Source: a bacterium (lineage in GTDB: Bacteria; Pseudomonadota; Alphaproteobacteria; SP197). From it: 64,000 bases of DNA. The DNA is taken from assembly GCA_028821455.1 (NCBI GenBank), contig JAPPGE010000003.1, positions 1 to 64,000 of the forward strand, given 5' to 3'. The position numbers and the translations under genes were made by a program. Of the stretch, positions 29,192 to 38,218 are shown piece by piece. Position 1 is the stretch's first letter. Each line of letters begins with the position of its first letter. The notes under the pieces were generated by a model that was given only the letters and a program-made list of their open reading frames with translations, was not told the origin of the DNA and searched no databases.

Positions 29192-29836
29192 ATGGAACTC
29201 TTTGCTGATCCGATCACGGTGAACTGCCGCAAGGTGCTGGCCGGTCTGCAACTGCTTGATGCCGACTACGATCTCACCAAGGTCGACTACTTCGCCGGTG
29301 AGCAGGCGGGCGAGGCCTTCCGGAAGATCAATCCGAATGCAGCCCTGCCGGCTCTCAGGGATGGTGACCTTGTGCTCTGGGAGTCCAACGCCATCCTGCA
29401 GTACGCTGCCGACAAGACGGGTCGCGAGGACTGCTATCCCGTGGAGCCCGCAGCCCGTGCCGATGTCAATCGCTGGTTGTTGTGGGAAGCCGCCTCGTGG
29501 TTTCCCTCCTGCTACATCTACCTGGTCGAGAACTGCGTGAAGCCGCTGCTCGGCGATACCACCGATCCTGCCGTGCTCGCCGGGGAGGCTGACAACTTCC
29601 ACAAGCTTTCCGGCATTCTTGATGATCGCCTGTCGGACAATCCATGGCTCACCGGCGATGCTGTCACGATTGCGGATATCGCGGTAGCAGCGCCAATGCA
29701 TCTCCATGAGTGGGCCCAGTTGCCGCTGGATGATCATCCCAATCTGGTTCGCTGGATGACCGAAAACGTCGAACAGCTCGAGTGCTGGAAGGCCACCCAT
29801 GTGGGCGAGGGATTTGTCGCCGGCGCTGCAGCCTGA
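29192..29836 (+). CDS. Glutathione S-transferase family protein
   Basis: MELFADPITVNCRKVLAGL; INPNAALPALRDGDLVLWESNAILQYAADK; LTGDAVTIADIAVAAPMH. Confidence 0.92.
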   Translation: MELFADPITVNCRKVLAGLQLLDADYDLTKVDYFAGEQAGEAFRKINPNAALPALRDGDLVLWESNAILQYAADKTGREDCYPVEPAARADVNRWLLWEAASWFPSCYIYLVENCVKPLLGDTTDPAVLAGEADNFHKLSGILDDRLSDNPWLTGDAVTIADIAVAAPMHLHEWAQLPLDDHPNLVRWMTENVEQLECWKATHVGEGFVAGAAA

Positions 29837-29853
29837 CTTCGGGGTGGGGAGGG

Positions 29854-30747
29854 TCAGCGTCCAAGAACGAGGACAAGAATCCCGGCGACGATCGCCAGAA
29901 TTCCGGTGAACTCCGCGATGCTGGTGCGTTCCCGGAAGATCAGCAGCGAGGCGACGAAGGTGAACACCAGCTCGACCTGGCCCAGGGCGCGCACGTAGGC
30001 GGCGTTCTCGATGGTCATGGCCGTGAACCAGCAGGCCGACGCCAACATGCCGGTCAGCCCGACGAGACCGGAGACCCGCCAGCTGCGGAAGGCTTCGGCG
30101 AGCACCTGCCGCTGCCGCGCGATGAGCCACGCGGTCATGATCACGGTTTGCCAGGTGGTGACGATGAGAAGCGTGAAGGCTGCCTGCATCAGGTAGCCGT
30201 CGCCACCCAGCGACAGAGACGCGGCACGCACCGACACCGCCGTCAGGGCAAAGAGCGCCCCGGACGCAAGGCCGATGGGAATGGCGCGGCCGGAGAACTC
30301 CCGAACGCCTGCGGCGGCGCGCGCAACGCTGAGGACCAGCACGCCGACAAGACTGATGACGATGCCGGCCAGCGCCCCGACGCTCAGTGGATCACCCAGG
30401 ATGAGAAGGCCGATGATGGCGGCCTGGACCGTTTCCGTCTTCGAATAGGCCGTGCCGGCGGCGAAGGTCCGCATCGAGAAGAGCGCCACGAGAAAAAGGG
30501 TGGCGAGGATCTGAGACAGTCCGGCGATGCCGGCAAAGACCAGGAAAGTGCTGTCGGGGAGGGGGAGCGGGTGGTCGCCGATGACAAGCAGCGTGGCGAC
30601 CCAGACAAGGGCGAAGGGCACCGCGTAGACGAAGCGGACATAGGTGGCGCCGACGGTATCCAGTCTGCTGCGCAGATGTTTCTGCAGGGCCGAGCGCGCG
30701 TTCTGCAGGAACGCCGCAGCCACGGTGATCGGAATCCACAGTTCCAT
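29854..30747 (-). CDS. DMT superfamily (EamA) transporter
   Basis: Ten-TM architecture with two internal repeats (LRSRLDTVGATYVRFVYAVPFALVWV...VEQVELVFTFVASLLIFRERTSIAEFTGILAIVAGILVLVLG-type tail). Confidence 0.82.
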   Translation of the reverse strand: MELWIPITVAAAFLQNARSALQKHLRSRLDTVGATYVRFVYAVPFALVWVATLLVIGDHPLPLPDSTFLVFAGIAGLSQILATLFLVALFSMRTFAAGTAYSKTETVQAAIIGLLILGDPLSVGALAGIVISLVGVLVLSVARAAAGVREFSGRAIPIGLASGALFALTAVSVRAASLSLGGDGYLMQAAFTLLIVTTWQTVIMTAWLIARQRQVLAEAFRSWRVSGLVGLTGMLASACWFTAMTIENAAYVRALGQVELVFTFVASLLIFRERTSIAEFTGILAIVAGILVLVLGR

Positions 30748-31009
30748 CAGCGGTGATCCCGTGCCGCCGGCACACTGTGACGGAACGGAACGAATGGTGC
30801 GCGACTCGGCGCTTCCTCATCCACCGGCGTGCGCCGCGATCAGCCAGACCGGACGACTCATGCCGACAACAACGACCTCACACGGACAAGGCAGGTGGTA
30901 TCCCCCACCGGACGACCGATACACCGTTCCCGCCGGACGTCGATCGTCTGTCCGCCATCGGCCGGAAGCGATGCGTGTCAGGTCTTGCCATCCCGCGTGA
31001 TCTTGGGGG

Positions 31010-32725
31010 TCATGGCGGCGTCCATTCCTCGATCCGGTACTCAGTGCGCAACATTTGCCGGCGACTTTGAAGTCCTTCAAAGACCTTGTCGGCATCCGCA
31101 ATCCCGGATGGATCGAGCATCAGCGAGGCGCGGGCTTCGGCGAAGAACCGGTCGCTCGCCCGTTTCACGTAACCGTCCTGCCACCATGTGCAGATCCGGT
31201 CCCGGGCGTCGTCGAGAGCATCCGCCGAGGGAAGCCGGGCGCGTTTCTGGTGCTGGTTGACGCGCCTGTCGGTGGGCAGGAGATTCCACAGGGCGTCGCA
31301 CGGCCATGCCGCCCACGGCATGCAGTGATCGATGTTGAGTCGTTTGCTGTCCAACCTGCGGCCCGTCCAGACGCAATAGAGACGTCCTTCCTCGAAGACT
31401 TCATGAGAGACCCTGCGAGCGAACCCGACATCGCGGTCGGGATCGGACCATCGCATGGCGGCCTCGACGCGCCGATGATCGAGTTCTCTGCCCTGTGTCG
31501 TGGCCCAGTCCGTCATCAGCTTCATCCATTCGGCGATCAGTGCGGGCTCGATCCATGCGTCATGGCGCATGAGGGAGTTCCACAGATGGACGGGAATGCG
31601 AAGGTCGCCGAACTGCGCCAGATACTCCCGATCGACGAGAACGGAGCGCGGCGCTGTGCCTGCTCTCGCCGGGCGAGCCTCGAACACCTGTTTGTCGGAA
31701 CCGGGGAGGGTCATGTAGTGGATCGGCATCCTGACAAGCGTGGCGGCGGCATCTTGAAGCGCCCGGTGCAGGCCTCGGGCGTGGGAACCCGAGATCTGCT
31801 GGCCGACGCGCAGGTCGAAGGCCGGGAGATCTCTGATGGCGCGCCAGCCCTGCCTGACAAATCCAAGATTGGTCAGGCCATCGGTGCCGGGGCGTTGCGG
31901 CAGTCCGGCTTCGATCAGCGACTTGTACAGTCTGAGCCAGTTGAGAGCGACGAGACCGAGAGGCACGGTTACGGTGTCGTCGTCCGGATGATGCGCCATG
32001 CCGGGGGCGCTGTCGGCGGTCCGCGCCACGGCGCGGAGCAGGCCGAGCTTGTAGGTCGATGACTTCCTGTCGTTGAGGATGATGTGGCGGAGCAGGGGCA
32101 GGGCGCCTGTACCGTCATCGGGGAGTTGCAGCGCCACCTGTTCCCACTTGACGCCGGGACGGCCGAAACTGTCCGGTGTGGTGCTCCCGGGCAGTGCCAT
32201 GGCACCGTGCCGGCGGGCGAGAGATTCGATCTCGGCCGCGCTGGAGGGGAACATGCCATCGTCGGCGTCGTTGCCGCCGACACGCAGCGCGAAGATGATG
32301 AGTCCACCGGGCTTGAGGAGGCTGACGAGCTTGCGAAAGGCGCGCTGGCGTTCATCGGGATGGACATGCATCCACACGGCGTTGAGCAGAATGATGTCGT
32401 AACTCAGGCCCCGCCCCACTGTGCGATTGAGCGACGGCAGGCTGTCGCGGATCCAGGAGACTCGCGGTGTCGGGTGTCTCCGGTACGCTTCCGCGAGCAT
32501 CGTCTCCGAAGGGTCGACGGCGACGACTTCGTAGCCCCTTGCGGCGAACCACGCGGCGTCGCGGCCCGATCCCGCGCCCACGTCGAGAACGGCAGCCGGT
32601 GGTGGCGGCAGGTGATCGGCGAACCAGGCATGGAGCGCGTCGGGGTCAATCGATTCGTAGCGCTCGGCAAGGGCGCGCCCCGCGGCGCCCTCGTAACGCG
32701 TCAGTTGTCCAGGCGCTCCCTTCAT
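31010..32725 (-). CDS. Fusion protein: N-terminal class I SAM methyltransferase, middle region of unknown function, C-terminal HNH endonuclease domain
   Basis: VLDVGAGSGRDAAWFAARGYEVVAVDPSETML (motif I) and C-terminal YCVWTGRRLDSKRLNIDHCMPWAAWPCDALWNLLPTDRRVNQHQKR (HNH). ATG at 32725 chosen over listed 32956. Confidence 0.85.
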   Translation of the reverse strand: MKGAPGQLTRYEGAAGRALAERYESIDPDALHAWFADHLPPPPAAVLDVGAGSGRDAAWFAARGYEVVAVDPSETMLAEAYRRHPTPRVSWIRDSLPSLNRTVGRGLSYDIILLNAVWMHVHPDERQRAFRKLVSLLKPGGLIIFALRVGGNDADDGMFPSSAAEIESLARRHGAMALPGSTTPDSFGRPGVKWEQVALQLPDDGTGALPLLRHIILNDRKSSTYKLGLLRAVARTADSAPGMAHHPDDDTVTVPLGLVALNWLRLYKSLIEAGLPQRPGTDGLTNLGFVRQGWRAIRDLPAFDLRVGQQISGSHARGLHRALQDAAATLVRMPIHYMTLPGSDKQVFEARPARAGTAPRSVLVDREYLAQFGDLRIPVHLWNSLMRHDAWIEPALIAEWMKLMTDWATTQGRELDHRRVEAAMRWSDPDRDVGFARRVSHEVFEEGRLYCVWTGRRLDSKRLNIDHCMPWAAWPCDALWNLLPTDRRVNQHQKRARLPSADALDDARDRICTWWQDGYVKRASDRFFAEARASLMLDPSGIADADKVFEGLQSRRQMLRTEYRIEEWTPP

Positions 32726-32837
32726 CGGGAGAGAATAGACTCCTCGATCCCGTGGAAGAAGGTCTCGCCGTTGAAGGTGGGGGATGTTCCGCAGACCCGT
32801 CGCAGCTATTGTGAGAGGAGGGAACCGGAGAGTCAGC

Positions 32838-33962
32838 ATGGACCAGGGGTTGATCAGTTTTGCCAGCGGCAACGCCAATCCGGAAACCTTTCCGGCGGCG
32901 GATTTCGCCGCCTCCGCAGCAGAGGTGATGCGCACCATGGCGGTGGATCTCACCACCTATCCCGGGAGTCTCGGTCACGAAGGGTTGCGTCAGCTGATGG
33001 CCAGGCGCGAAATGGACCGCGAGGGGATCACGGTCGATCCCGATCACGTGCTGATCACCAATGGGTCGATGCAGGCCGTCACCCTGGCGGTGGAGACGCT
33101 GTGCACGGGCGATGACGACGTGGTGATCATGGAGGAACTCAGTTACTCGGGGAGCATCGAGGCTTTCGGCTCCATGGGCTTCGAGATGGTGGGCGTTCCG
33201 GTCGATGGCGACGGCATGGTGATGGAGGCCCTTGAGGAGACCCTTCAGTCGCTGGCGCATCAGGGACGTCGGCCCCGCTGCATCTACACCCTTGCCACCT
33301 ACCAGAATCCGACCGGCACGGTGATGCCGCGGTCCCGCCGCCTGGAGATGATCGCCATTGCCGGGCGTCATGGCGTTCCGATTGTCGAGGACAACTGTTA
33401 CGGAGACGTCCACTTCGACGGCGACGTCCCTCCGGCGCTCTACGCGCTCGACCCGTCCCCCTCGATGATCTATCTGTGTTCGCTTTCCAAGATCTTCGCT
33501 CCCGGCGTGCGCCTCGGCTACCTGGTGGCGCGGCCGCCCATGCTCGATCGGGTGTTGGCGAGACGTCATGACGCGGGACCGAACACCCTGGCGTCCGCCA
33601 TCACCCATGCGTACCTGAAGGACCGACTTTGGGATCATGTCGCCATGGCCAACCGGGCGCTGAAGATCAAGCGCGACACCATGATGAGCGCTCTCAGGCG
33701 GGAACTGGGCAACGCGTGTTCCGTCATCCGGCCGCCAGGCGGCCTCTTTATCTGGGTCCAGCTGCCCGACGATGTTGATCCCGCCCGGCTCGTCGATGTG
33801 GCCCTTGAGGAGGGCGTGGAGGTTGTCGACGGTTCGGAGTTCCATGTGAGGAACGATGCCGGTGCGGTCATTCGTCTCGCCTTCGGTTTCCCGACGGTCG
33901 AGGAAATCGACGAGGGTATCCGTCGTCTCGGCGTTGGCCTGCGAAGGGTTCGCGGTGATTGA
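32838..33962 (+). CDS. PLP-dependent aminotransferase (ARO8/MocR-aminotransferase-like)
   Basis: ITNGSMQAVTLAVETL, TLATYQNPTGTVMPRSRR, IVEDNCYGDVHFDG, YLCSLSKIFAPGVRLGYLVA. Confidence 0.9.
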   Translation: MDQGLISFASGNANPETFPAADFAASAAEVMRTMAVDLTTYPGSLGHEGLRQLMARREMDREGITVDPDHVLITNGSMQAVTLAVETLCTGDDDVVIMEELSYSGSIEAFGSMGFEMVGVPVDGDGMVMEALEETLQSLAHQGRRPRCIYTLATYQNPTGTVMPRSRRLEMIAIAGRHGVPIVEDNCYGDVHFDGDVPPALYALDPSPSMIYLCSLSKIFAPGVRLGYLVARPPMLDRVLARRHDAGPNTLASAITHAYLKDRLWDHVAMANRALKIKRDTMMSALRRELGNACSVIRPPGGLFIWVQLPDDVDPARLVDVALEEGVEVVDGSEFHVRNDAGAVIRLAFGFPTVEEIDEGIRRLGVGLRRVRGD

Positions 33963-35158
33963 GCCGAGCCATGGGGACTCTCTTTGAGCGAGAGGAATAC
34001 GAGGAACGCTGGCGCCGTGTCTACGACGACATGCGTCGGCGCGGCCATGCCGCGGCCCTTGTGATCGGTCGCGGCGGTGGTTCCTACGACCGCTGCGGTG
34101 ATGTGCTCTACCTTGCCAATCACTATTCGCCGGCGTCGGGTCACGAAGTCGACAACCTGCTCAACACGGCACGCTCGTTCTCGGCCGTCCTGCTTGAGGA
34201 AGGCCGCGAACCGCAACTCCTGATCGATGATCCCGAGCCGCGCCGTGATCGTCTTGCCACGGGGCATGTCAGCGGTCACAACGATCCCATGTCCGCTGCC
34301 GGCCGGGCCCTGGCGGATCGCGCCGTTGATGGCACCGTCGCCCTCGTGGGGGCCGATTTCCTGCCCATCAAGTACTGGCGGCTCATCCGCTCAGCCGCCG
34401 GGAATGTCGCCTGGACCGAGGATGACACCCTCATCCAGCGGGCCCGCCGCATCAAGAGCCCGGCCGAGATGGAAGTCTTTCGCGAAGCCGGCGAGATCGC
34501 GACACGTTCCCTCGACCTGCTCATGGCGGGTCTCGTGGGTGGCAAGTCCGAGGCAGAGGCCGTGGGCGAGGCGATCCGCGAACTGCGCCGTTCCGGTGCG
34601 GTATCGCAGATGATTCCGGTGGCCCACGGACGTCACATCAGCCGCTGGACGTCGGAGCCACTGACCGGGGCCAGCCGTGACGTGCCACGCCCGGGCGATC
34701 TGGTCAGGGGCTGGCTCGACAGCATCATCTACCAGGGATACTGGCTCGATCCGGGCCGCACGGCGGTCGCCGGCGGCAGGCCGACAGACCGGCAGCGGTC
34801 CCTCATCGAGAACTGCGTGACGATCGTGGACGCGTTGATCGAGGCCATCCGACCGGGTGTTCTGGTCCACGATGTGGCGCGCCTGGGAGATCGGCTGACG
34901 GCCTGCCATCGCCAGGGCTCCAGCCAGATGAGCGTCCAGTGGCCGCTCTATGGACACGGTACCGGTCTCTACTGGGAACATCCCTACATCGGCCTCGAGA
35001 TGTGTGAAGCGCACGAGCGCTTCGAAGCCGGCATGGTTCTCGGTGTCGAGGTCTTTCTTGACGGTGAAGGAACCGGCACGGCCGCGCACGAGCAGAATGT
35101 CATTGTCCATGCCGACGGAAACGAAGTTCTCACGCACTCTCCCGACTTCTGGTGGTAG
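33959..35158 (+). CDS. M24-family (Xaa-Pro peptidase/creatinase-like) metallopeptidase
   Basis: IKSPAEMEVFREAGEIATRSLDLLMAGL; YGHGTGLYWEHPYIGLEM; GMVLGVEVFLDGEGTGTAAHEQNVIV. Confidence 0.85.
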   Translation: MSRAMGTLFEREEYEERWRRVYDDMRRRGHAAALVIGRGGGSYDRCGDVLYLANHYSPASGHEVDNLLNTARSFSAVLLEEGREPQLLIDDPEPRRDRLATGHVSGHNDPMSAAGRALADRAVDGTVALVGADFLPIKYWRLIRSAAGNVAWTEDDTLIQRARRIKSPAEMEVFREAGEIATRSLDLLMAGLVGGKSEAEAVGEAIRELRRSGAVSQMIPVAHGRHISRWTSEPLTGASRDVPRPGDLVRGWLDSIIYQGYWLDPGRTAVAGGRPTDRQRSLIENCVTIVDALIEAIRPGVLVHDVARLGDRLTACHRQGSSQMSVQWPLYGHGTGLYWEHPYIGLEMCEAHERFEAGMVLGVEVFLDGEGTGTAAHEQNVIVHADGNEVLTHSPDFWW

Positions 35159-35353
35159 CTGCCGACACTCGGGGCCACCGCCTGTGGAGGACTCTTCAGC
35201 AGTCCGTTGACAGCAATCGGGCGAAAAAATACCGTCATTCACGAGATTGTCCGGATCGTGTGCGACGGGCTTCGCACCAGATATTCAGGCGCAGATTTCG
35301 CGTGTCAGGTGGCCGAAAAGCCCATGCGGCCGCCGATGTCATCGGAGGTGTTC

Positions 35354-36739
35354 ATGAACCAGATCATTGATCGTGCCGTCCGCCGCGTGGGACAGGGTCT
35401 TTTCTGGGCAACCATTCTGCTGGTTGCCGTGCCAGGCGAGGCAGCAGCGGCGGTGCCTGACGAATCGCAGTTCGTCTTCAACACCTTCTCCTTCCTGGTG
35501 TGGGGCGCCCTGGTCATGTGGATGTGCGCCGGCTTCACGATGCTGGAGTCGGGTTCGGTGCGCACGAAGAACGCCTCGGTCATCTGCCTCAAGAACATCG
35601 GCCTCTATTCCATCGCCGGGCTCGCCTTCTACTTCATCGGCTACAACCTCATGTACGTCGATGTCTCCGGATGGATCGGCACCGTCACGTTCCTCTACGG
35701 ACCTTCAGCCGACGAGCTGGCCCTGCTCGACGGCGACGAGGAAGCGGTCGGAACGGTTGTGTCCAACGGTTACTCGGTGATGTCGGACTGGTTTTTCCAG
35801 ATGGTCTTCGTCGCCACCGCTGCCTCGATCGTCTCCGGCGCCCTCGCCGAACGTGTCAAGCTGTGGTCCTTCTTTGCCTTCATCACGGTGCTGACCGCCA
35901 TCATCTACCCCATCGTCGGTGCCTGGACCTGGGGTGGTGGCTGGCTCAGCGAGAGGGGCTTCCAGGACTTTGCCGGTTCCACCATCGTTCATTCGACCGG
36001 TGGCTGGGCAGCCCTTGCCGGCGCCATCGTGGTGGGTGCGCGCCGGGGCAAGTTCCGGGCGGACGGCAGCGTGAAGCCCACCCCGCCGTCGAATGTTCCG
36101 GTGGTGACGCTTGGTGTCTTCATCCTCTGGCTGGGCTGGTTCGGTTTCAATGGTGGTTCACAGCTTGCTCTTGGAGGTGCGGTCGATGCGGTCGCCATGA
36201 GCAACGTTCTCGTCAACACGAATCTCGCCGCGGCAGCAGGCGTGATGGCGGCGATCAGCACCGCCCGTCCGATTTTCGGCCGTGTTGATCTGCTGGCCGG
36301 TCTCAATGGCGCCATCGCCGGTCTCGTCGCCATCACGGCCGGTCCGGATCTGGTCGATCACTACTGGGCGATCATCATCGGCGCAGTGGGCGGCATCGTC
36401 TGCACTCTCGGCATGAAGGTCATGGAAATGGTGAAGCTCGACGACGTGGTCGGTGCGGTTCCGGCCCATCTCGTTGCCGGCGTGTGGGGTACCCTGGCCG
36501 TCTGCATCACCGCCGGCGGGAACTTCGGGGTCCAGCTTCTGGGTGTGCTCGCCATCGGCGCGTTCGTCTTCGCCGTGTCGCTCGCCCTGTGGTTCCTGCT
36601 CCAGAAGACGGTTGGCGTGCGGGTCTCCGAGACCGTGGAGGAGATTGGCCAGGATTCCGCCGAGCTTGGCATCGAGGCCTATCCGGAGTTCGTGGTCATG
36701 CCCGATGCGGATGACGTGGAGGAATTGAAGCGCTCCTGA
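35354..36739 (+). CDS. amt: Ammonium transporter
   Basis: FNTFSFLVWGALVMWMCAGFTMLESGSVRTKNA; DFAGSTIVHSTGGWAALAGAIVVGAR; LWLGWFGFNGGS. Confidence 0.95.
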   Translation: MNQIIDRAVRRVGQGLFWATILLVAVPGEAAAAVPDESQFVFNTFSFLVWGALVMWMCAGFTMLESGSVRTKNASVICLKNIGLYSIAGLAFYFIGYNLMYVDVSGWIGTVTFLYGPSADELALLDGDEEAVGTVVSNGYSVMSDWFFQMVFVATAASIVSGALAERVKLWSFFAFITVLTAIIYPIVGAWTWGGGWLSERGFQDFAGSTIVHSTGGWAALAGAIVVGARRGKFRADGSVKPTPPSNVPVVTLGVFILWLGWFGFNGGSQLALGGAVDAVAMSNVLVNTNLAAAAGVMAAISTARPIFGRVDLLAGLNGAIAGLVAITAGPDLVDHYWAIIIGAVGGIVCTLGMKVMEMVKLDDVVGAVPAHLVAGVWGTLAVCITAGGNFGVQLLGVLAIGAFVFAVSLALWFLLQKTVGVRVSETVEEIGQDSAELGIEAYPEFVVMPDADDVEELKRS

Positions 36740-36754
36740 TCGACACGAACCGGC

Positions 36755-38167
36755 GTGCCGTTCATGGGTCACTGGTGGCAAGGGAGCGCCGTTGAGACGG
36801 CATCGGCGATCCGTCGCCGGGAGGTTGGTGCTCTCGAGGTGGTGGAGAGTCACATCGCCCGCATGGACGAGGTCAACGCGCATGTGAATGCCGTCACCGT
36901 GCGTAAGGACGAGGAGGCGCGTCGTGCTGCGCGTGCAGCCGATGACGCCTTGGCGGCCGGCACTCCCGTGGGGCCACTGCATGGGGTCCCTGTCACCATC
37001 AAGGAAAATGTCGACGTGGCCGGACAGGCGACCACCAACGGCATTCCGGCCTTCGCGGACAATGTGGCTAGCGCCGACTCTCCCGTCGTTGCCCACTTGA
37101 GGAACGCCGGCGCCATCATCATCGGCCGTACCAACACCCCGGAATTCAGCTTCCGCTGGTTCACCGACAATCCGTTGCGCGGCGCCACGCTCAATCCCTG
37201 GGACCGGGATGTCACGCCCGGTGGGTCCGGAGGCGGCGGCAGCGCGTCCCTGGCCGTGGGTATCGGCTGCATCGCCCATGGAAACGACGTTGGCGGTTCC
37301 CTGCGATATCCCGCCTTTGCATGCGGCGTGGCGACCGTTCGCCCGACGCTCGGACGTGTTCCGGCTTTCAATCCATCGGCGGCAGCAGAACGCCCGCCCA
37401 TGTTCCAACTGATGTCGGTTCAGGGACCGATGGCGCGCGAAGTGAGGGATGTACGCCTTGCTCTCGAGGTGATGGCGGCCCGTGATCCCCGTGATCCGTG
37501 GTGGGTGCCGGCACCGGTTGCACCTTCGCCTTCCGATCGCAAGCCCAGGGTTGCCGTCACCCCTGACCCCGGCGCCCTGGGAGTACACCCGCGCCAACGC
37601 GAAGCGGTGACGTCGGCCGCCGACGCACTTGCTTCAGCCGGATACGATGTCGTCGAGGCCGAGCCTCCGCGAATTGGCGACGCCATGCAGTGCTGGGAAC
37701 GCCAGATTGCCACCGAGCTGACCTTCTACATGGAAGGCGACATGCGTCGCCATGGCGGCCATGCGATCAATCGCAAGCTCGACTTCATCAGGACCAACGT
37801 GCCGACGCTCGACCTCGAATCCTATCTCGCGATGCTGTGCGAGAGACAGACCCTGCTGCGTGAATGGCTCCTCTTCCTCGAGGACTATCCTCTGGTCCTC
37901 GGTCCGGTGTCCACGGAGCCGCAGTTCCCGGTGGACGATGATCTTGTGAGCGCCGCACGGCTGGCTGAGATCTTTGTTGCCAACCGGCTGCTGACGACCG
38001 TCAATTTTCTCGGCCTGCCGGCAGCCGCCGTGCCGGTGGGACTCGCCGACGGCCTGCCGCTCGGAGTGCAGGTCATCGGCAACCGGTACCGCGAAGACAT
38101 GACACTCGATGCCGCCGAAGACATCGAAAGCGCGACTGGGGTGCTCACGCCCATCGACCCGCGTTGA
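36755..38167 (+). CDS. Amidase signature family enzyme
   Basis: GPLHGVPVTIKENVDVAGQATTNG; GRTNTPEFSFRWFTDNPLRGATLNPWD; GGSGGGGSASLAVGIGCIAHGNDVGGSLR. Confidence 0.93.
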   Translation: MPFMGHWWQGSAVETASAIRRREVGALEVVESHIARMDEVNAHVNAVTVRKDEEARRAARAADDALAAGTPVGPLHGVPVTIKENVDVAGQATTNGIPAFADNVASADSPVVAHLRNAGAIIIGRTNTPEFSFRWFTDNPLRGATLNPWDRDVTPGGSGGGGSASLAVGIGCIAHGNDVGGSLRYPAFACGVATVRPTLGRVPAFNPSAAAERPPMFQLMSVQGPMAREVRDVRLALEVMAARDPRDPWWVPAPVAPSPSDRKPRVAVTPDPGALGVHPRQREAVTSAADALASAGYDVVEAEPPRIGDAMQCWERQIATELTFYMEGDMRRHGGHAINRKLDFIRTNVPTLDLESYLAMLCERQTLLREWLLFLEDYPLVLGPVSTEPQFPVDDDLVSAARLAEIFVANRLLTTVNFLGLPAAAVPVGLADGLPLGVQVIGNRYREDMTLDAAEDIESATGVLTPIDPR

Positions 38168-38218
38168 ATCGTCACGGCCGCCGTGACGTTGCGGCCGCGC
38201 ATCGGGCATGATGGCGCC

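Noticed and set aside
36158-37597. 479 aa minus-strand ORF
   Set aside because: Antisense to amt and amidase; His/Arg/Gly-rich shadow frame.
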